NCBI GenBank assembly: GCA_900542375.1
Contig: UQNI01000063.1
Coordinates: forward strand, 1-9,038
Direction: 5' to 3'
From: an uncultured Oscillospiraceae bacterium
GTDB taxonomy: Bacteria > Bacillota > Clostridia > Oscillospirales > Acutalibacteraceae
DNA length: 9,038 nucleotides
Under the pieces are notes generated by a model that was given only the letters and a program-made list of their open reading frames with translations, was not told the DNA's origin and did not search any database. The translations under genes and the position numbers were made by a program. The stretch's first letter is position 1, and the number at the start of each line of letters is the position of its first letter. This document shows positions 1 through 5,900 of this stretch, piece after piece.

Positions 1-251
1 ATGAACCAAAATTTGAAGACTTGGACGATTTTCTGGATTCTTTGCTGCGTGGTAGAGAAATCGTAATTGAATATCATGGAAAACAATACGGTATCTTTTA
101 TCTTGAAAAAGGTTTTTATGTGGCACAATCTTACCATGATGAAACAGGAAAATTATATCGAACTCCGGATGAAGCACTGGAATACACTATTGACGGTACC
201 AAGCTAAGGGACATTATTACAGTTGTAAATGTTGTTCAAAGAAACTTTTAA
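1..251 (+). CDS. Small uncharacterised protein, tandem paralog 1 (5' end outside window)
   Basis: The reading frame is open from base 3 to the TAA at 249-251. The first in-frame start candidate is a TTG at 21, but this is not the true start. The six codons before it (E-P-K-F-E-D) match the next gene's residues 6-11 (C-S-K-F-E-D) in register, so the gene begins a few codons left of the window. About 82 residues are visible. The protein is small, acidic to neutral and soluble, with no signal peptide or membrane segment. Conserved stretches shared with the neighbour are DSLLRGREIV, YGIF, VAQSYHDET and YTIDG. Over the 80 alignable residues I count about 55 identities (roughly 69%). I do not recognise a characterised function; small proteins with a 'GREI.F.Y.GK.YGI' core are, from memory, widespread in Firmicutes. 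A 50-base gap without a terminator separates it from the next gene, so the two are probably co-transcribed. Confidence 0.8.
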   Translation, partial: EPKFEDLDDFLDSLLRGREIVIEYHGKQYGIFYLEKGFYVAQSYHDETGKLYRTPDEALEYTIDGTKLRDIITVVNVVQRNF

Positions 252-301
252 TTGCCTAGCAAACCCAGAATAAAAATTTTTAGAAATAAGGTATAATAAA
301 A

Positions 302-565
302 ATGAACTATATTAAATGTTCAAAATTTGAAGACTTAGACGACTTCCGCGATTCTTTGCTGCGCGGCAGGGAGATTGTATTTAAATACAACGGAAAAGAA
401 TACGGTATCTTTCTTTTTGATGATGGCATTCATGTTGCACAATCTTACCATGATGAAACCAAAAAAGTGTATTCAACACCGGACGATGCATTGAAATACA
501 CCATTGACGGCGTTAAAATCAAAGATATCATTACCACTGTAGAAATTGTTCATAGAGGTATTTAA
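302..565 (+). CDS. Small uncharacterised protein, tandem paralog 2 (87 aa)
   Basis: This is a complete 87-residue ORF from ATG 302 to TAA 563-565. An AAGG at 288-291 lies 10 bases before the ATG and is a modest ribosome binding site. The sequence TATAAT at 292-297 sits between them, too close to the ATG to be the -10 of a normal leadered transcript, so read-through from paralog 1 is more likely. Residues 8-87 align without gaps to the preceding gene at about 69% identity, and the DNA is also visibly similar, so this is a tandem duplication. Charged substitutions cluster in the middle (residues 27-40) and at the C terminus, while the DSLLRGREIV and VAQSYHDET blocks are unchanged. No membrane segment, cysteine pair or known catalytic motif is evident. 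The function is unknown. The gene ends about 110 bases before the strong bidirectional terminator shared with def. Confidence 0.85.
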   Translation: MNYIKCSKFEDLDDFRDSLLRGREIVFKYNGKEYGIFLFDDGIHVAQSYHDETKKVYSTPDDALKYTIDGVKIKDIITTVEIVHRGI

Positions 566-673
566 AAATACGATTTAAAAAGATAAAATCACGCCTTGCT
601 ATAAAATCTTTATGAGTCGGAAATCATCTATGAAATTTTATACGCTAATTTATCACGCTTGTATTTTTATACG

Positions 674-731
674 AACAAATAAACAAGGGAAGCCGGAGTG
701 TTACACGTTCGGCTTCCCTTGTTTATTTGTT
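674..731. terminator. Long bidirectional intrinsic terminator between convergent genes
   Basis: A perfect 22-bp inverted repeat (674-695 with 710-731, core AACAAGGGAAGCCG / CGGCTTCCCTTGTT) has a 14-base loop. The loop can pair further through GTG/CAC at 698-700 and 704-706. On the + strand the hairpin is followed by AT-rich sequence; on the - strand it is followed by TTCGTATAAAAA. It lies between the + strand paralog pair and the - strand def gene and can stop transcription from both sides. Confidence 0.85.
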
Positions 732-761
732 ATATATAATTCTGACAATAAATGAACCTTT

Positions 762-1226
762 TTATAGAGATGCCAGCTCCAATTCTTCTACCGCTTGGTC
801 CAGAAATATTTTTCCGTCTAAATGATCCAGCTCATGGCATAAACACTTAGCCATTTCACCTTCTCCTGTAATGATAATCTCTTCTCCATGCTCGTTCAGC
901 GCCTGCACTGTTACTGCTTGAGGCCGCACGGTCTTTGCCACTCTATTTGGAAAACTGAGGCAGCCTTCCATACATTCTTGTTCACCTTCAGACTTGATTA
1001 TCTTTGGATTTACCAGTTTTAAATACCGGTCACAATAATCAATAACAACCAACCTTCTTAAAATACCAATTTGATTTGCAGCCAGCGCTGCACCACTTTC
1101 CGTATGATGCAGAGTGTCCATCATATCATCAAGAAGTTGTCGTACTCTGTCATTCACTTCTTCCACTTCCCTGCAAGATTTTCTTAACACAGGGTCATCA
1201 TTATATCTTAATTCCCGAATTGCCAT
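762..1226 (-). CDS. def: Peptide deformylase (154 aa)
   Basis: Fe2+/Zn2+ hydrolase that removes the formyl group from the N-terminal methionine of new proteins at the ribosome exit. All three family motifs are present. Motif I is G45-A-A-L-A-A-N-Q52 (usual form GxGLAAPQ). Motif II is E87-G-C-L-S91 with metal ligand C89. Motif III is H131-E-L-D-H135 with ligands H131 and H135 and catalytic E132. The length of 154 residues is normal for the family. I chose the ATG at 1226 because AAGGAG precedes it with suitable spacing and because M-A-I-R-E-L is the usual beginning of Clostridial deformylases. The frame stays open upstream to an ATG at 1385, adding 53 residues, but that ATG lies on the promoter's expected transcription start and has no ribosome binding site. 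Motif I departs from canonical deformylases (second G to A, P to N). This variant is, from memory, common in a second deformylase class of Lachnospiraceae-like bacteria. No fmt gene is adjacent, unlike the usual def-fmt operon. Confidence 0.93.
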   Translation of the reverse strand: MAIRELRYNDDPVLRKSCREVEEVNDRVRQLLDDMMDTLHHTESGAALAANQIGILRRLVVIDYCDRYLKLVNPKIIKSEGEQECMEGCLSFPNRVAKTVRPQAVTVQALNEHGEEIIITGEGEMAKCLCHELDHLDGKIFLDQAVEELELASL

Positions 1227-1385
1227 ACTTCTCTCCTTTTCTGAATCATATATCATTCTTAGGCACTCTATCAAATTAGAATACAATCCATCATTCAATT
1301 CAGCCAATAGACGGAAAAGGGGGTTGTATTTTTTAATAAGGAATCCCAGCTTACCTATATCTATTTGCTGTTTATACTTTTTCAT
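1227..1385 (-). other. Open leader/possible 53-codon N-terminal extension of def
   Basis: From ATG 1385 to the def start at 1226 the def frame contains no stop codon. The translation begins MKKYKQQIDIGKLGFLIKKY and includes an amphipathic-looking stretch (LFRLLAELNDGLYSNLIECL). It matches nothing I recognise and is not part of the deformylase fold. The promoter at 1389-1417 would start the RNA at about 1381-1384, at or just inside ATG 1385, so only leaderless initiation could use it. A 5' untranslated leader of about 155 bases is the simpler reading. I see no T-box, SAM or other riboswitch signature in it. Confidence 0.5.
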
Positions 1386-1388
1386 ATA

Positions 1389-1417
1389 CTATATACATAA
1401 TTCTGATAGAAAGTCAA
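1389..1417 (-). promoter_or_regulatory. Sigma-A type promoter for def
   Basis: On the - strand, TTGACT (1417-1412) is followed by overlapping -10 candidates: TATATA (1395-1390, spacing 16) and TATAGT (1393-1388, spacing 18). It lies just downstream of the terminator of the MBOAT/DHHW operon, so def is an independent transcription unit. Confidence 0.65.
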
Positions 1418-1463
1418 CCATACACAATAGGCTATCACAACATTTTTACAAATAGGAATAAAG

Positions 1464-1493
1464 AAAACAGCTGCCTGATAAAGCAGCTGTTTT
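1464..1493 (-). terminator. Intrinsic terminator of the MBOAT/DHHW operon
   Basis: Perfect 11-bp stem AAAACAGCTGC / GCAGCTGTTTT (1464-1474 with 1483-1493) and an 8-base loop. It begins 3 bases after the stop codon of the DHHW gene (1499-1497). On the - strand the stem's T-rich arm continues as CTTTATT. The + strand side also has a T run, so it may work both ways. Confidence 0.85.
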
Positions 1494-1496
1494 TTG

Positions 1497-2672
1497 TTAT
1501 TTGGTTAATTGATAAACATTGGAATCTTCCGTAAAGTTTTGTACATTATAAAGCAGCAACACATCTGTAATGCCATTTTTCTCCATATAGTCCATAGTAC
1601 TTTGTCTGTATGCGCGTAAATCAATCATATGCACTTCTTCATAATCATTTACGGCAAACGGAGCAAAACTGTTTGCATAGGAATCTTTAACAATTAACAA
1701 TTTCTTGCCATTCTTATTACCTGTGGTAATCTTTGTAATGGCCTGATTTCCGTTTAAGAAAGCGGAATATTTATCTTTTTCATTTAAATATTTCTCTTCA
1801 ATTAAAGAATTGGAGGTCTCCGTTACTTTATCTCCTGCACGATACTCCACTTCCAAGGGATATTCATTCGGATTTTTATAATACATAATGGTTTCAGGCT
1901 GTACGGTATAAAGATTTGCCTTTGAGTAAGTGGTACCTAAAAACTGGTCGCTCAACACCTCAGACTGATACCAAGATAATGGTTTTTGTTCAATTCCCAT
2001 CTCTTTACAAAATTCTTGATAAGCATAGTATACGCCCAGGGACGTCCAGTGATGGTCTGTCTTATAAAAGATATCTTCATCTTTATGAGCACTGAGCGCA
2101 TCTGTTACGTCTATAAATCCCGGCAAAGCTTCCTTCATTTGTGCTATTAGCTCTTGCTGATCCACTTCGGGCGCAAACAGCGGCAGTTTATCTTTCAAAA
2201 TATCGTTGGCTGTGGGAACAATCATAGCCTTTACTTCGATGCCGAATCTATTCTGCACTTTTTGTGAAAATTCTTTGGCTGCCGTCAGATTACCTTGAAA
2301 TCTGCCATAATCATAAGACCAGAATTGTTCTATTAAATATCCGTCTTTTGCAAAATAGACTCCACCGGAATCTTTTTTCTGTGCTCCCAACTCTACCAGT
2401 GATTTTAGTCCTACCCACTGGTCACGGAACATAAAATGGTCGGATATGTAGGTTTCAAAATCCGTCGTCCAAATTTGTTTTGTTTCACGCCCGGTTTCAT
2501 CTACTGTGGGAGTGCCTACAAACAAACTTTCCCATGTTAGCTTAGGAAACTCTGCCAACACACGATTCTCATTTTCAGAAAAATCCTTTTTGGGCATTGC
2601 CGCGTTTACAATGGCAATTGTAGCTACAATAAGTACAAATACAATGGTCATAACTCTTGCACGTATTTTCAT
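1497..2672 (-). CDS. DHHW-family extracytoplasmic protein, AlgX/AlgJ-like SGNH-type O-acetyl transfer partner
   Basis: This is a 391-residue protein with one N-terminal membrane anchor (about residues 6-25, basic MKIRAR before it) and an extracytoplasmic domain. The family signature T205-D-H-H-W209 is present, and a second block, K329-D-S-Y-A-N-S-F336, lies near the C terminus. By analogy with AlgX/AlgJ of alginate acetylation, D206, H208 and S331 would form the Asp-His-Ser triad that moves acetyl groups onto a polysaccharide. I infer this from motif spacing, not from a structure. Its gene follows the AlgI-like acyltransferase by 11 bases. Its AGGAGGTGA ribosome binding site overlaps that gene's stop codon, so translation is probably coupled. 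AlgI-like plus DHHW pairs are recurrent in Firmicutes. They are thought to work together, with the MBOAT protein exporting acetyl equivalents and this protein acting outside the membrane. The target glycan cannot be told from this window because no glycan-synthesis genes are present. Confidence 0.88.
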   Translation of the reverse strand: MKIRARVMTIVFVLIVATIAIVNAAMPKKDFSENENRVLAEFPKLTWESLFVGTPTVDETGRETKQIWTTDFETYISDHFMFRDQWVGLKSLVELGAQKKDSGGVYFAKDGYLIEQFWSYDYGRFQGNLTAAKEFSQKVQNRFGIEVKAMIVPTANDILKDKLPLFAPEVDQQELIAQMKEALPGFIDVTDALSAHKDEDIFYKTDHHWTSLGVYYAYQEFCKEMGIEQKPLSWYQSEVLSDQFLGTTYSKANLYTVQPETIMYYKNPNEYPLEVEYRAGDKVTETSNSLIEEKYLNEKDKYSAFLNGNQAITKITTGNKNGKKLLIVKDSYANSFAPFAVNDYEEVHMIDLRAYRQSTMDYMEKNGITDVLLLYNVQNFTEDSNVYQLTK

Positions 2673-2677
2673 ACAAT

Positions 2678-2686
2678 CACCTCCTA
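2678..2686 (-). promoter_or_regulatory. Ribosome binding site overlapping upstream stop codon (translational coupling)
   Basis: On the - strand the sequence reads TTCTAGGAGGTGATTGTATG. The TAG (2686-2684) ends the MBOAT gene and is part of the AGGAGGTGA that serves the DHHW start at 2672, with 7 bases between AGGAGG and the ATG. Termination of one gene and initiation of the next share the same bases. Confidence 0.85.
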
Positions 2687-4096
2687 GAATCTAAAATATA
2701 AGAACGGGTTGTATGTACTGTTTACCAAAAATGCAACCGAAACCACAAATATTGCAATGATAAAAACATTCTCGATAATCATAGCAGCCCATGTTTTGGT
2801 TTGTACCATAGACATAATTTTTCTTCCTAATTTTGCAGGCAAAGGTGTGCTTGCAACAATCAAAATTAAAATTAGTACAAGATTGGATAGCAACAAATAC
2901 AATGACATATTGTCAACCAACTGCAAACCACCAAAACCAAACATACCTTTTAAATACTCCCAACCCTTTGTCATATCGTCAAAGCCAAAAATGACCCAAC
3001 CGATTACAACAAAAAACAGGGTATAAACATGAGAGAAAAATGCCGGAATTTTCTTCAAAACTTTTAGTAAGAACAGCTTTTCAATGATGAGCAGAACGCC
3101 GTAATACCCGCCCCAAATTAAAAAGTTCCAGCTGGCTCCGTGCCAGAAGCCCGTACAAAACCACACAATAAGCAAATTAAAAATTTGACGTATCAAACCT
3201 TTTCTGTTACCGCCAAGCGGAATATATACGTATTCTCTAAACCAAGTTCCCAGTGAGATATGCCATCTGCGCCAAAATTCTGTAATGCTTTTTGAGATAT
3301 AAGGATAATCAAAGTTTTCGAGAAATTTAAAACCAAGCATTTGTCCAAGACCAATGGCCATGTCGGAATAAGCAGAAAAATCAAAATAAATTTGGAACGT
3401 AAATGCCAAAGCTCCAACCCAGGTCCCAACTACACTCATGCTAGAAACTTCCATGGCTGAAAGCTGCGTCCAAACCTGACCAATGGTGTTGGCCAATAAA
3501 ACCTTTTTGGCCAATCCCGTAACAAATCGCTTAATTCCATAGGCAAACATGTCCGTACTTTCGCGGCGGTTATCCAATTGGTCCGCAATGGTAGTATAAC
3601 GTACAATCGGGCCTGCCACCAATTGAGGGAATAAGGCAACATAGGCGCCAAACGACACAAAGTTTTTTTGTGCAGCCGCATCACCGCGGTAAACATCAAT
3701 GACATAGGACATCATTTGGAAAGTATAAAATGAAATACCAATGGGAAGTGTTAAATTGAGCAGTGGAATGGACGTCCCAAACCAAGCATTGATATTGCCA
3801 ATAAAAAAGTCGGTATATTTAAAAAATCCAAGTATACCTAAGTTTAAAACAACTGAACTGGCTAAAATCCATTTTGCGGACGTTTTGCCTTTGTACTTTT
3901 GCACCAAAGCACCGTACACAAAATTCAAAATTGTAGAAAACAACATCAACACTACATAGAATGGTTCTCCCCACGCGTAAAATACCAAGCTCGCAATAAA
4001 CAAAATAAAATTTCTTATTTTTCTGGGCGAGATAAAGTAAATACCAAAAACAATAGGGAGAAATACAAACATGAAGTTTAAACTGCTAAAAACCAT
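2684..4096 (-). CDS. AlgI-like membrane-bound O-acyltransferase (MBOAT)
   Basis: Polytopic membrane enzyme of about 470 residues that is expected to pass acetyl groups across the membrane for O-acetylation of a secreted or wall polysaccharide. I chose ATG 4096 (MVFSSLNFMFVFLP...). It has GGAG 9 bases upstream and begins directly with the first hydrophobic segment, as AlgI/DltB/PatA proteins do. The ATG at 4126 would add ten polar residues and has no ribosome binding site. Signatures, numbered from 4096, are FYAWGEP near residue 39, F-W-R-R-W-H279-I-S-L-G-T-W-F-R-E, YIPLGGNRKG near 291-300, and the MBOAT block T-G-F-W-H319-G-A-S-W-N with the invariant histidine H319. Many hydrophobic segments follow one another, including two near the C terminus. 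Length and motif order are typical for AlgI. It is first in an operon with the DHHW protein and is driven by the promoter at 4156-4185. AlgI, DltB and PatA share this fold; the DHHW partner and the absence of dltA/C/D point to polysaccharide rather than D-alanine transfer. Confidence 0.93.
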   Translation of the reverse strand: MVFSSLNFMFVFLPIVFGIYFISPRKIRNFILFIASLVFYAWGEPFYVVLMLFSTILNFVYGALVQKYKGKTSAKWILASSVVLNLGILGFFKYTDFFIGNINAWFGTSIPLLNLTLPIGISFYTFQMMSYVIDVYRGDAAAQKNFVSFGAYVALFPQLVAGPIVRYTTIADQLDNRRESTDMFAYGIKRFVTGLAKKVLLANTIGQVWTQLSAMEVSSMSVVGTWVGALAFTFQIYFDFSAYSDMAIGLGQMLGFKFLENFDYPYISKSITEFWRRWHISLGTWFREYVYIPLGGNRKGLIRQIFNLLIVWFCTGFWHGASWNFLIWGGYYGVLLIIEKLFLLKVLKKIPAFFSHVYTLFFVVIGWVIFGFDDMTKGWEYLKGMFGFGGLQLVDNMSLYLLLSNLVLILILIVASTPLPAKLGRKIMSMVQTKTWAAMIIENVFIIAIFVVSVAFLVNSTYNPFLYFRF

Positions 4097-4155
4097 GTTA
4101 TTTTTCTCCGTTTCACCTATTATCATTTCTATGATCTAATTTTCATATGTTTTTT

Positions 4156-4185
4156 ATTATACAACAGTTTATAGAACTTTCACAA
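4156..4185 (-). promoter_or_regulatory. Promoter of the MBOAT/DHHW operon
   Basis: On the - strand, TTGTGA (4185-4180), an 18-base spacer, then a perfect TATAAT (4161-4156). The predicted start is near 4149, giving a leader of about 50 bases to ATG 4096. Confidence 0.7.
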
Positions 4186-4323
4186 TGAAATTCTGCAAAT
4201 ACTATGATAAAATTTTCACAATTATTTTATGCAAAAATAATCGAAATTTTATATGTTATACAAACAAAATTTTTTGTATCAACTACTGGTATTCCAGTTC
4301 TTTTTCAGTACTACATCTAGATA

Positions 4324-4488
4324 TCAACCTATGTCTATGTTCAACGTTAAAAATGAGATATGGGATTCTACAGAGACAAAAGATACACCATACCTCATTT
4401 TCACTTCACGGTCGGATACTGTGCCACACCCGGCAATGGTGAACATGACACATAACACAAAAAACAACAGAAGCCATTTGATTCTCAT
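4324..4488 (-). CDS. Small putative lipoprotein (54 aa)
   Basis: The start ATG at 4488 is preceded by GGAGG with 7 bases of spacing, one of the best ribosome binding sites in the window. The product begins M-R-I-K-W, then has a hydrophobic run LLLFFVLCVMFT (6-17) and a lipobox I18-A-G-C21. This is a standard type II signal peptide that would be cut before C21 and lipid-anchored on the outer face of the membrane. The mature part is only 34 residues (CGTVSDREVKMRYG..., ending NIDIG) and shows no domain I recognise. It stops at TGA 4326-4324. In the same frame 14 more codons follow before the next stop, so a truncated larger lipoprotein is possible. Its gene lies 80 bases after hemW but beyond hemW's terminator. 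I see no confident promoter in that gap. A 5-bp hairpin at 4285-4298 and an AT-only hairpin at 4258-4279 follow it, both weak. Confidence 0.65.
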   Translation of the reverse strand: MRIKWLLLFFVLCVMFTIAGCGTVSDREVKMRYGVSFVSVESHISFLTLNIDIG

Positions 4489-4540
4489 ATTGTTTCCTCC
4501 CCAAAACAGTATGAGTCAATATAATAACGTTTACACAAAA

Positions 4541-4563
4541 AAGGAGAATGAAACATTCTCTTT
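4541..4563 (-). terminator. Intrinsic terminator of hemW
   Basis: A 10-bp stem with one G-U pair (4541-4550 with 4554-4563, core GAGAATG / CATTCTC) and a 3-base loop. On the - strand it ends in CTTTTTTGTGT. It starts 5 bases after the hemW stop codon. Confidence 0.88.
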
Positions 4564-4568
4564 CCTTA

Positions 4569-5684
4569 CTATGCACCTATAATAGATAAAATAAGCTGAT
4601 TGGATACCAAAAAACCCTTTGGTGTCAGCGCAAAACCGTTCTTTTTCATATGAACCAAACCTGCAGCTTCATACCGCTGTGCCCGTTTGATATAAGATTG
4701 CGGAAGTGGTTCCTGAAATTTATGATACCAAATTTCATTCGTCAAACCATCTGTTAACCGCAGCGCCAACATTACAAATTCTTCTTTATCTCCGCCCTGT
4801 CCGTCCATAATTGGTGGGTTTCCTTTCAGAAATGAGTAAAGATTCCTATCATAATAAAATCTTTCTCCTTTGAGAAAAGAGTGAGCAGACGGTCCTATTC
4901 CTAAGTATTCCTTTCCCTGCCAATATTTTGTGTTATGCTTGCTGATTTGCAACATTCCGTTTGCATCCTTTTGGGCAAAATTAGAAATTTCATATTGATG
5001 GTATCCTCTGCTCTCCAATTCCTCTACCATACATAGATAAAAATCTCCCATTTGGTCATCATCCGGCAAAAGGAGCGTATTTTGTTGCTGACCGTATGGC
5101 GTGTTCGGCTCTATTTTCAGCAAATAAGCAGAAATATGGCTTTCTCCTGCATTATGACAAAACGCAATAGACTCTTTTAAACTCTGTTCCGTCTGTTTTT
5201 GAATTCCTACCATTAAATCCATAGATACATTTGTAATTCCAGCCCTATGCGCAGCTTTGACCGCCATCTCAGCCTGCTTTGCTGTGTGTGTTCTGCCCAA
5301 TAAATCCAGCTCTTCCGCATGTGCGGACTGCATTCCAATTGATATGCGATTGACTCCTTTTTGTGCAAGTGCATCGAGCAAATCTTCCAACTGTCCCGAA
5401 GGATTCACCTCTACTGTGATTTCTGCCTGCTCCAGCCCAAAACAGTTCTTTGCCTCATCTATGATACTACATAAACGGTTTGCCCCCAAAGTACTGGGGG
5501 TTCCACCTCCAAAATAAAGCGTATCTGCATTTCCGCCAAACACATTTCTATATGTATATAATTTATCAATAATACAATCAGTATAATCTCTCATTTGTTT
5601 TGTATGGGTTAATGAATAGAAATCGCAATACGGACATTTTTGCGTACAAAACGGCACGTGTATATAAAGGCCAATCGGTTCCAT
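4569..5684 (-). CDS. hemW: HemW, radical-SAM heme chaperone (coproporphyrinogen III oxidase-like)
   Basis: A 371-residue cytoplasmic radical-SAM protein. The [4Fe-4S] motif is C13-T-Q-K-C17-P-Y-C20-D-F22. HemN, the true oxygen-independent coproporphyrinogen oxidase, has a fourth cysteine at the position of F22, so this is the HemW branch. HemW binds heme and delivers it to target proteins. Other family blocks are H9-V-P-F near the start, GGGTPS (59-64, SAM binding), NRISIGMQS (112-120), YEISNFA (231-237), and H250-N-T-K-Y-W leading to GIGPSAHSF (262-270). A short C-terminal domain follows. Length is normal. Start 5684 has AGGAGGAG just upstream. It is a single-gene unit with its own promoter (5727-5755) and terminator. 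It is not next to lepA, hrcA, grpE or dnaK, where hemW often sits in Firmicutes. It is often mis-annotated as hemN. Confidence 0.95.
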   Translation of the reverse strand: MEPIGLYIHVPFCTQKCPYCDFYSLTHTKQMRDYTDCIIDKLYTYRNVFGGNADTLYFGGGTPSTLGANRLCSIIDEAKNCFGLEQAEITVEVNPSGQLEDLLDALAQKGVNRISIGMQSAHAEELDLLGRTHTAKQAEMAVKAAHRAGITNVSMDLMVGIQKQTEQSLKESIAFCHNAGESHISAYLLKIEPNTPYGQQQNTLLLPDDDQMGDFYLCMVEELESRGYHQYEISNFAQKDANGMLQISKHNTKYWQGKEYLGIGPSAHSFLKGERFYYDRNLYSFLKGNPPIMDGQGGDKEEFVMLALRLTDGLTNEIWYHKFQEPLPQSYIKRAQRYEAAGLVHMKKNGFALTPKGFLVSNQLILSIIGA

Positions 5685-5726
5685 GTTGCTCCTCCTAAAA
5701 TAATTTTATTTATCATATCATATTTT

Positions 5727-5755
5727 ATCATACTTTTACATATTGTAATGTGTAA
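5727..5755 (-). promoter_or_regulatory. Promoter of hemW
   Basis: On the - strand, TTACAC (5755-5750), a 17-base spacer, then TATGAT (5732-5727). The start would fall near 5720, about 35 bases before the hemW ATG. The repeated TATGAT-like words just downstream offer alternative -10 sites. Confidence 0.65.
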
Positions 5756-5830
5756 GCCATAATTTGCTAAAAAGGCAGCACCACAAATACATAGGAGTAA
5801 GAATACGCTTTTTCTTACAATGATGTAACG

Positions 5831-5870
5831 CAAAAACTCTCCGAGCTTTTATCAAGTCGGAGAGTTTTTG
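5831..5870 (-). terminator. Intrinsic terminator after the P-type ATPase
   Basis: Perfect 14-bp stem CAAAAACTCTCCGA / TCGGAGAGTTTTTG (5831-5844 with 5857-5870), with a short CTT/AAG extension into the loop. It follows the ATPase stop codon (5903-5901) by about 30 bases. A second perfect 8-bp hairpin, AAACAGTT / AACTGTTT (5879-5886 with 5895-5902), overlaps that stop codon. The symmetrical A/T ends mean it could act in both directions. Confidence 0.8.
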
Positions 5871-5900
5871 TGATTTCAAAACAGTTCTGTCAGCAACTGT

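Noticed and set aside
1227..1385. T-box or metabolite riboswitch in the def leader
   Set aside because: No T-box core or recognised riboswitch signature and no clear terminator hairpin could be found in the leader.
3193..3705. Two alternative - strand frames (78 and 89 codons) inside the MBOAT gene
   Set aside because: They are out-of-frame shadows of the MBOAT coding sequence with no starts supported by ribosome binding sites.
4258..4298. Two small hairpins (ATACAAA/TTTGTAT and ACTGG/CCAGT) after the lipoprotein gene, considered as its terminator
   Set aside because: One stem is entirely A/T-dominated and the other only 5 bp; neither is followed by a U run on the - strand, so I do not call a terminator.
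4185..4582. Two overlapping + strand open frames of 85 and 109 codons between the MBOAT operon and hemW
   Set aside because: They run antisense across the MBOAT promoter, the lipoprotein gene and the hemW terminator, and lack ribosome binding sites.
5797..5818. A 7-bp hairpin GTAAGAA / TTCTTAC upstream of the hemW promoter
   Set aside because: Short, AT-rich and without a U run or link to a gene; likely chance.
5609..5833. A 74-residue - strand frame starting at TTG with a hydrophobic, signal-like N terminus, overlapping the start of hemW
   Set aside because: It starts inside the ATPase terminator at a TTG, spans the hemW promoter and ribosome binding site and runs out of frame into hemW, so it is a chance open frame.
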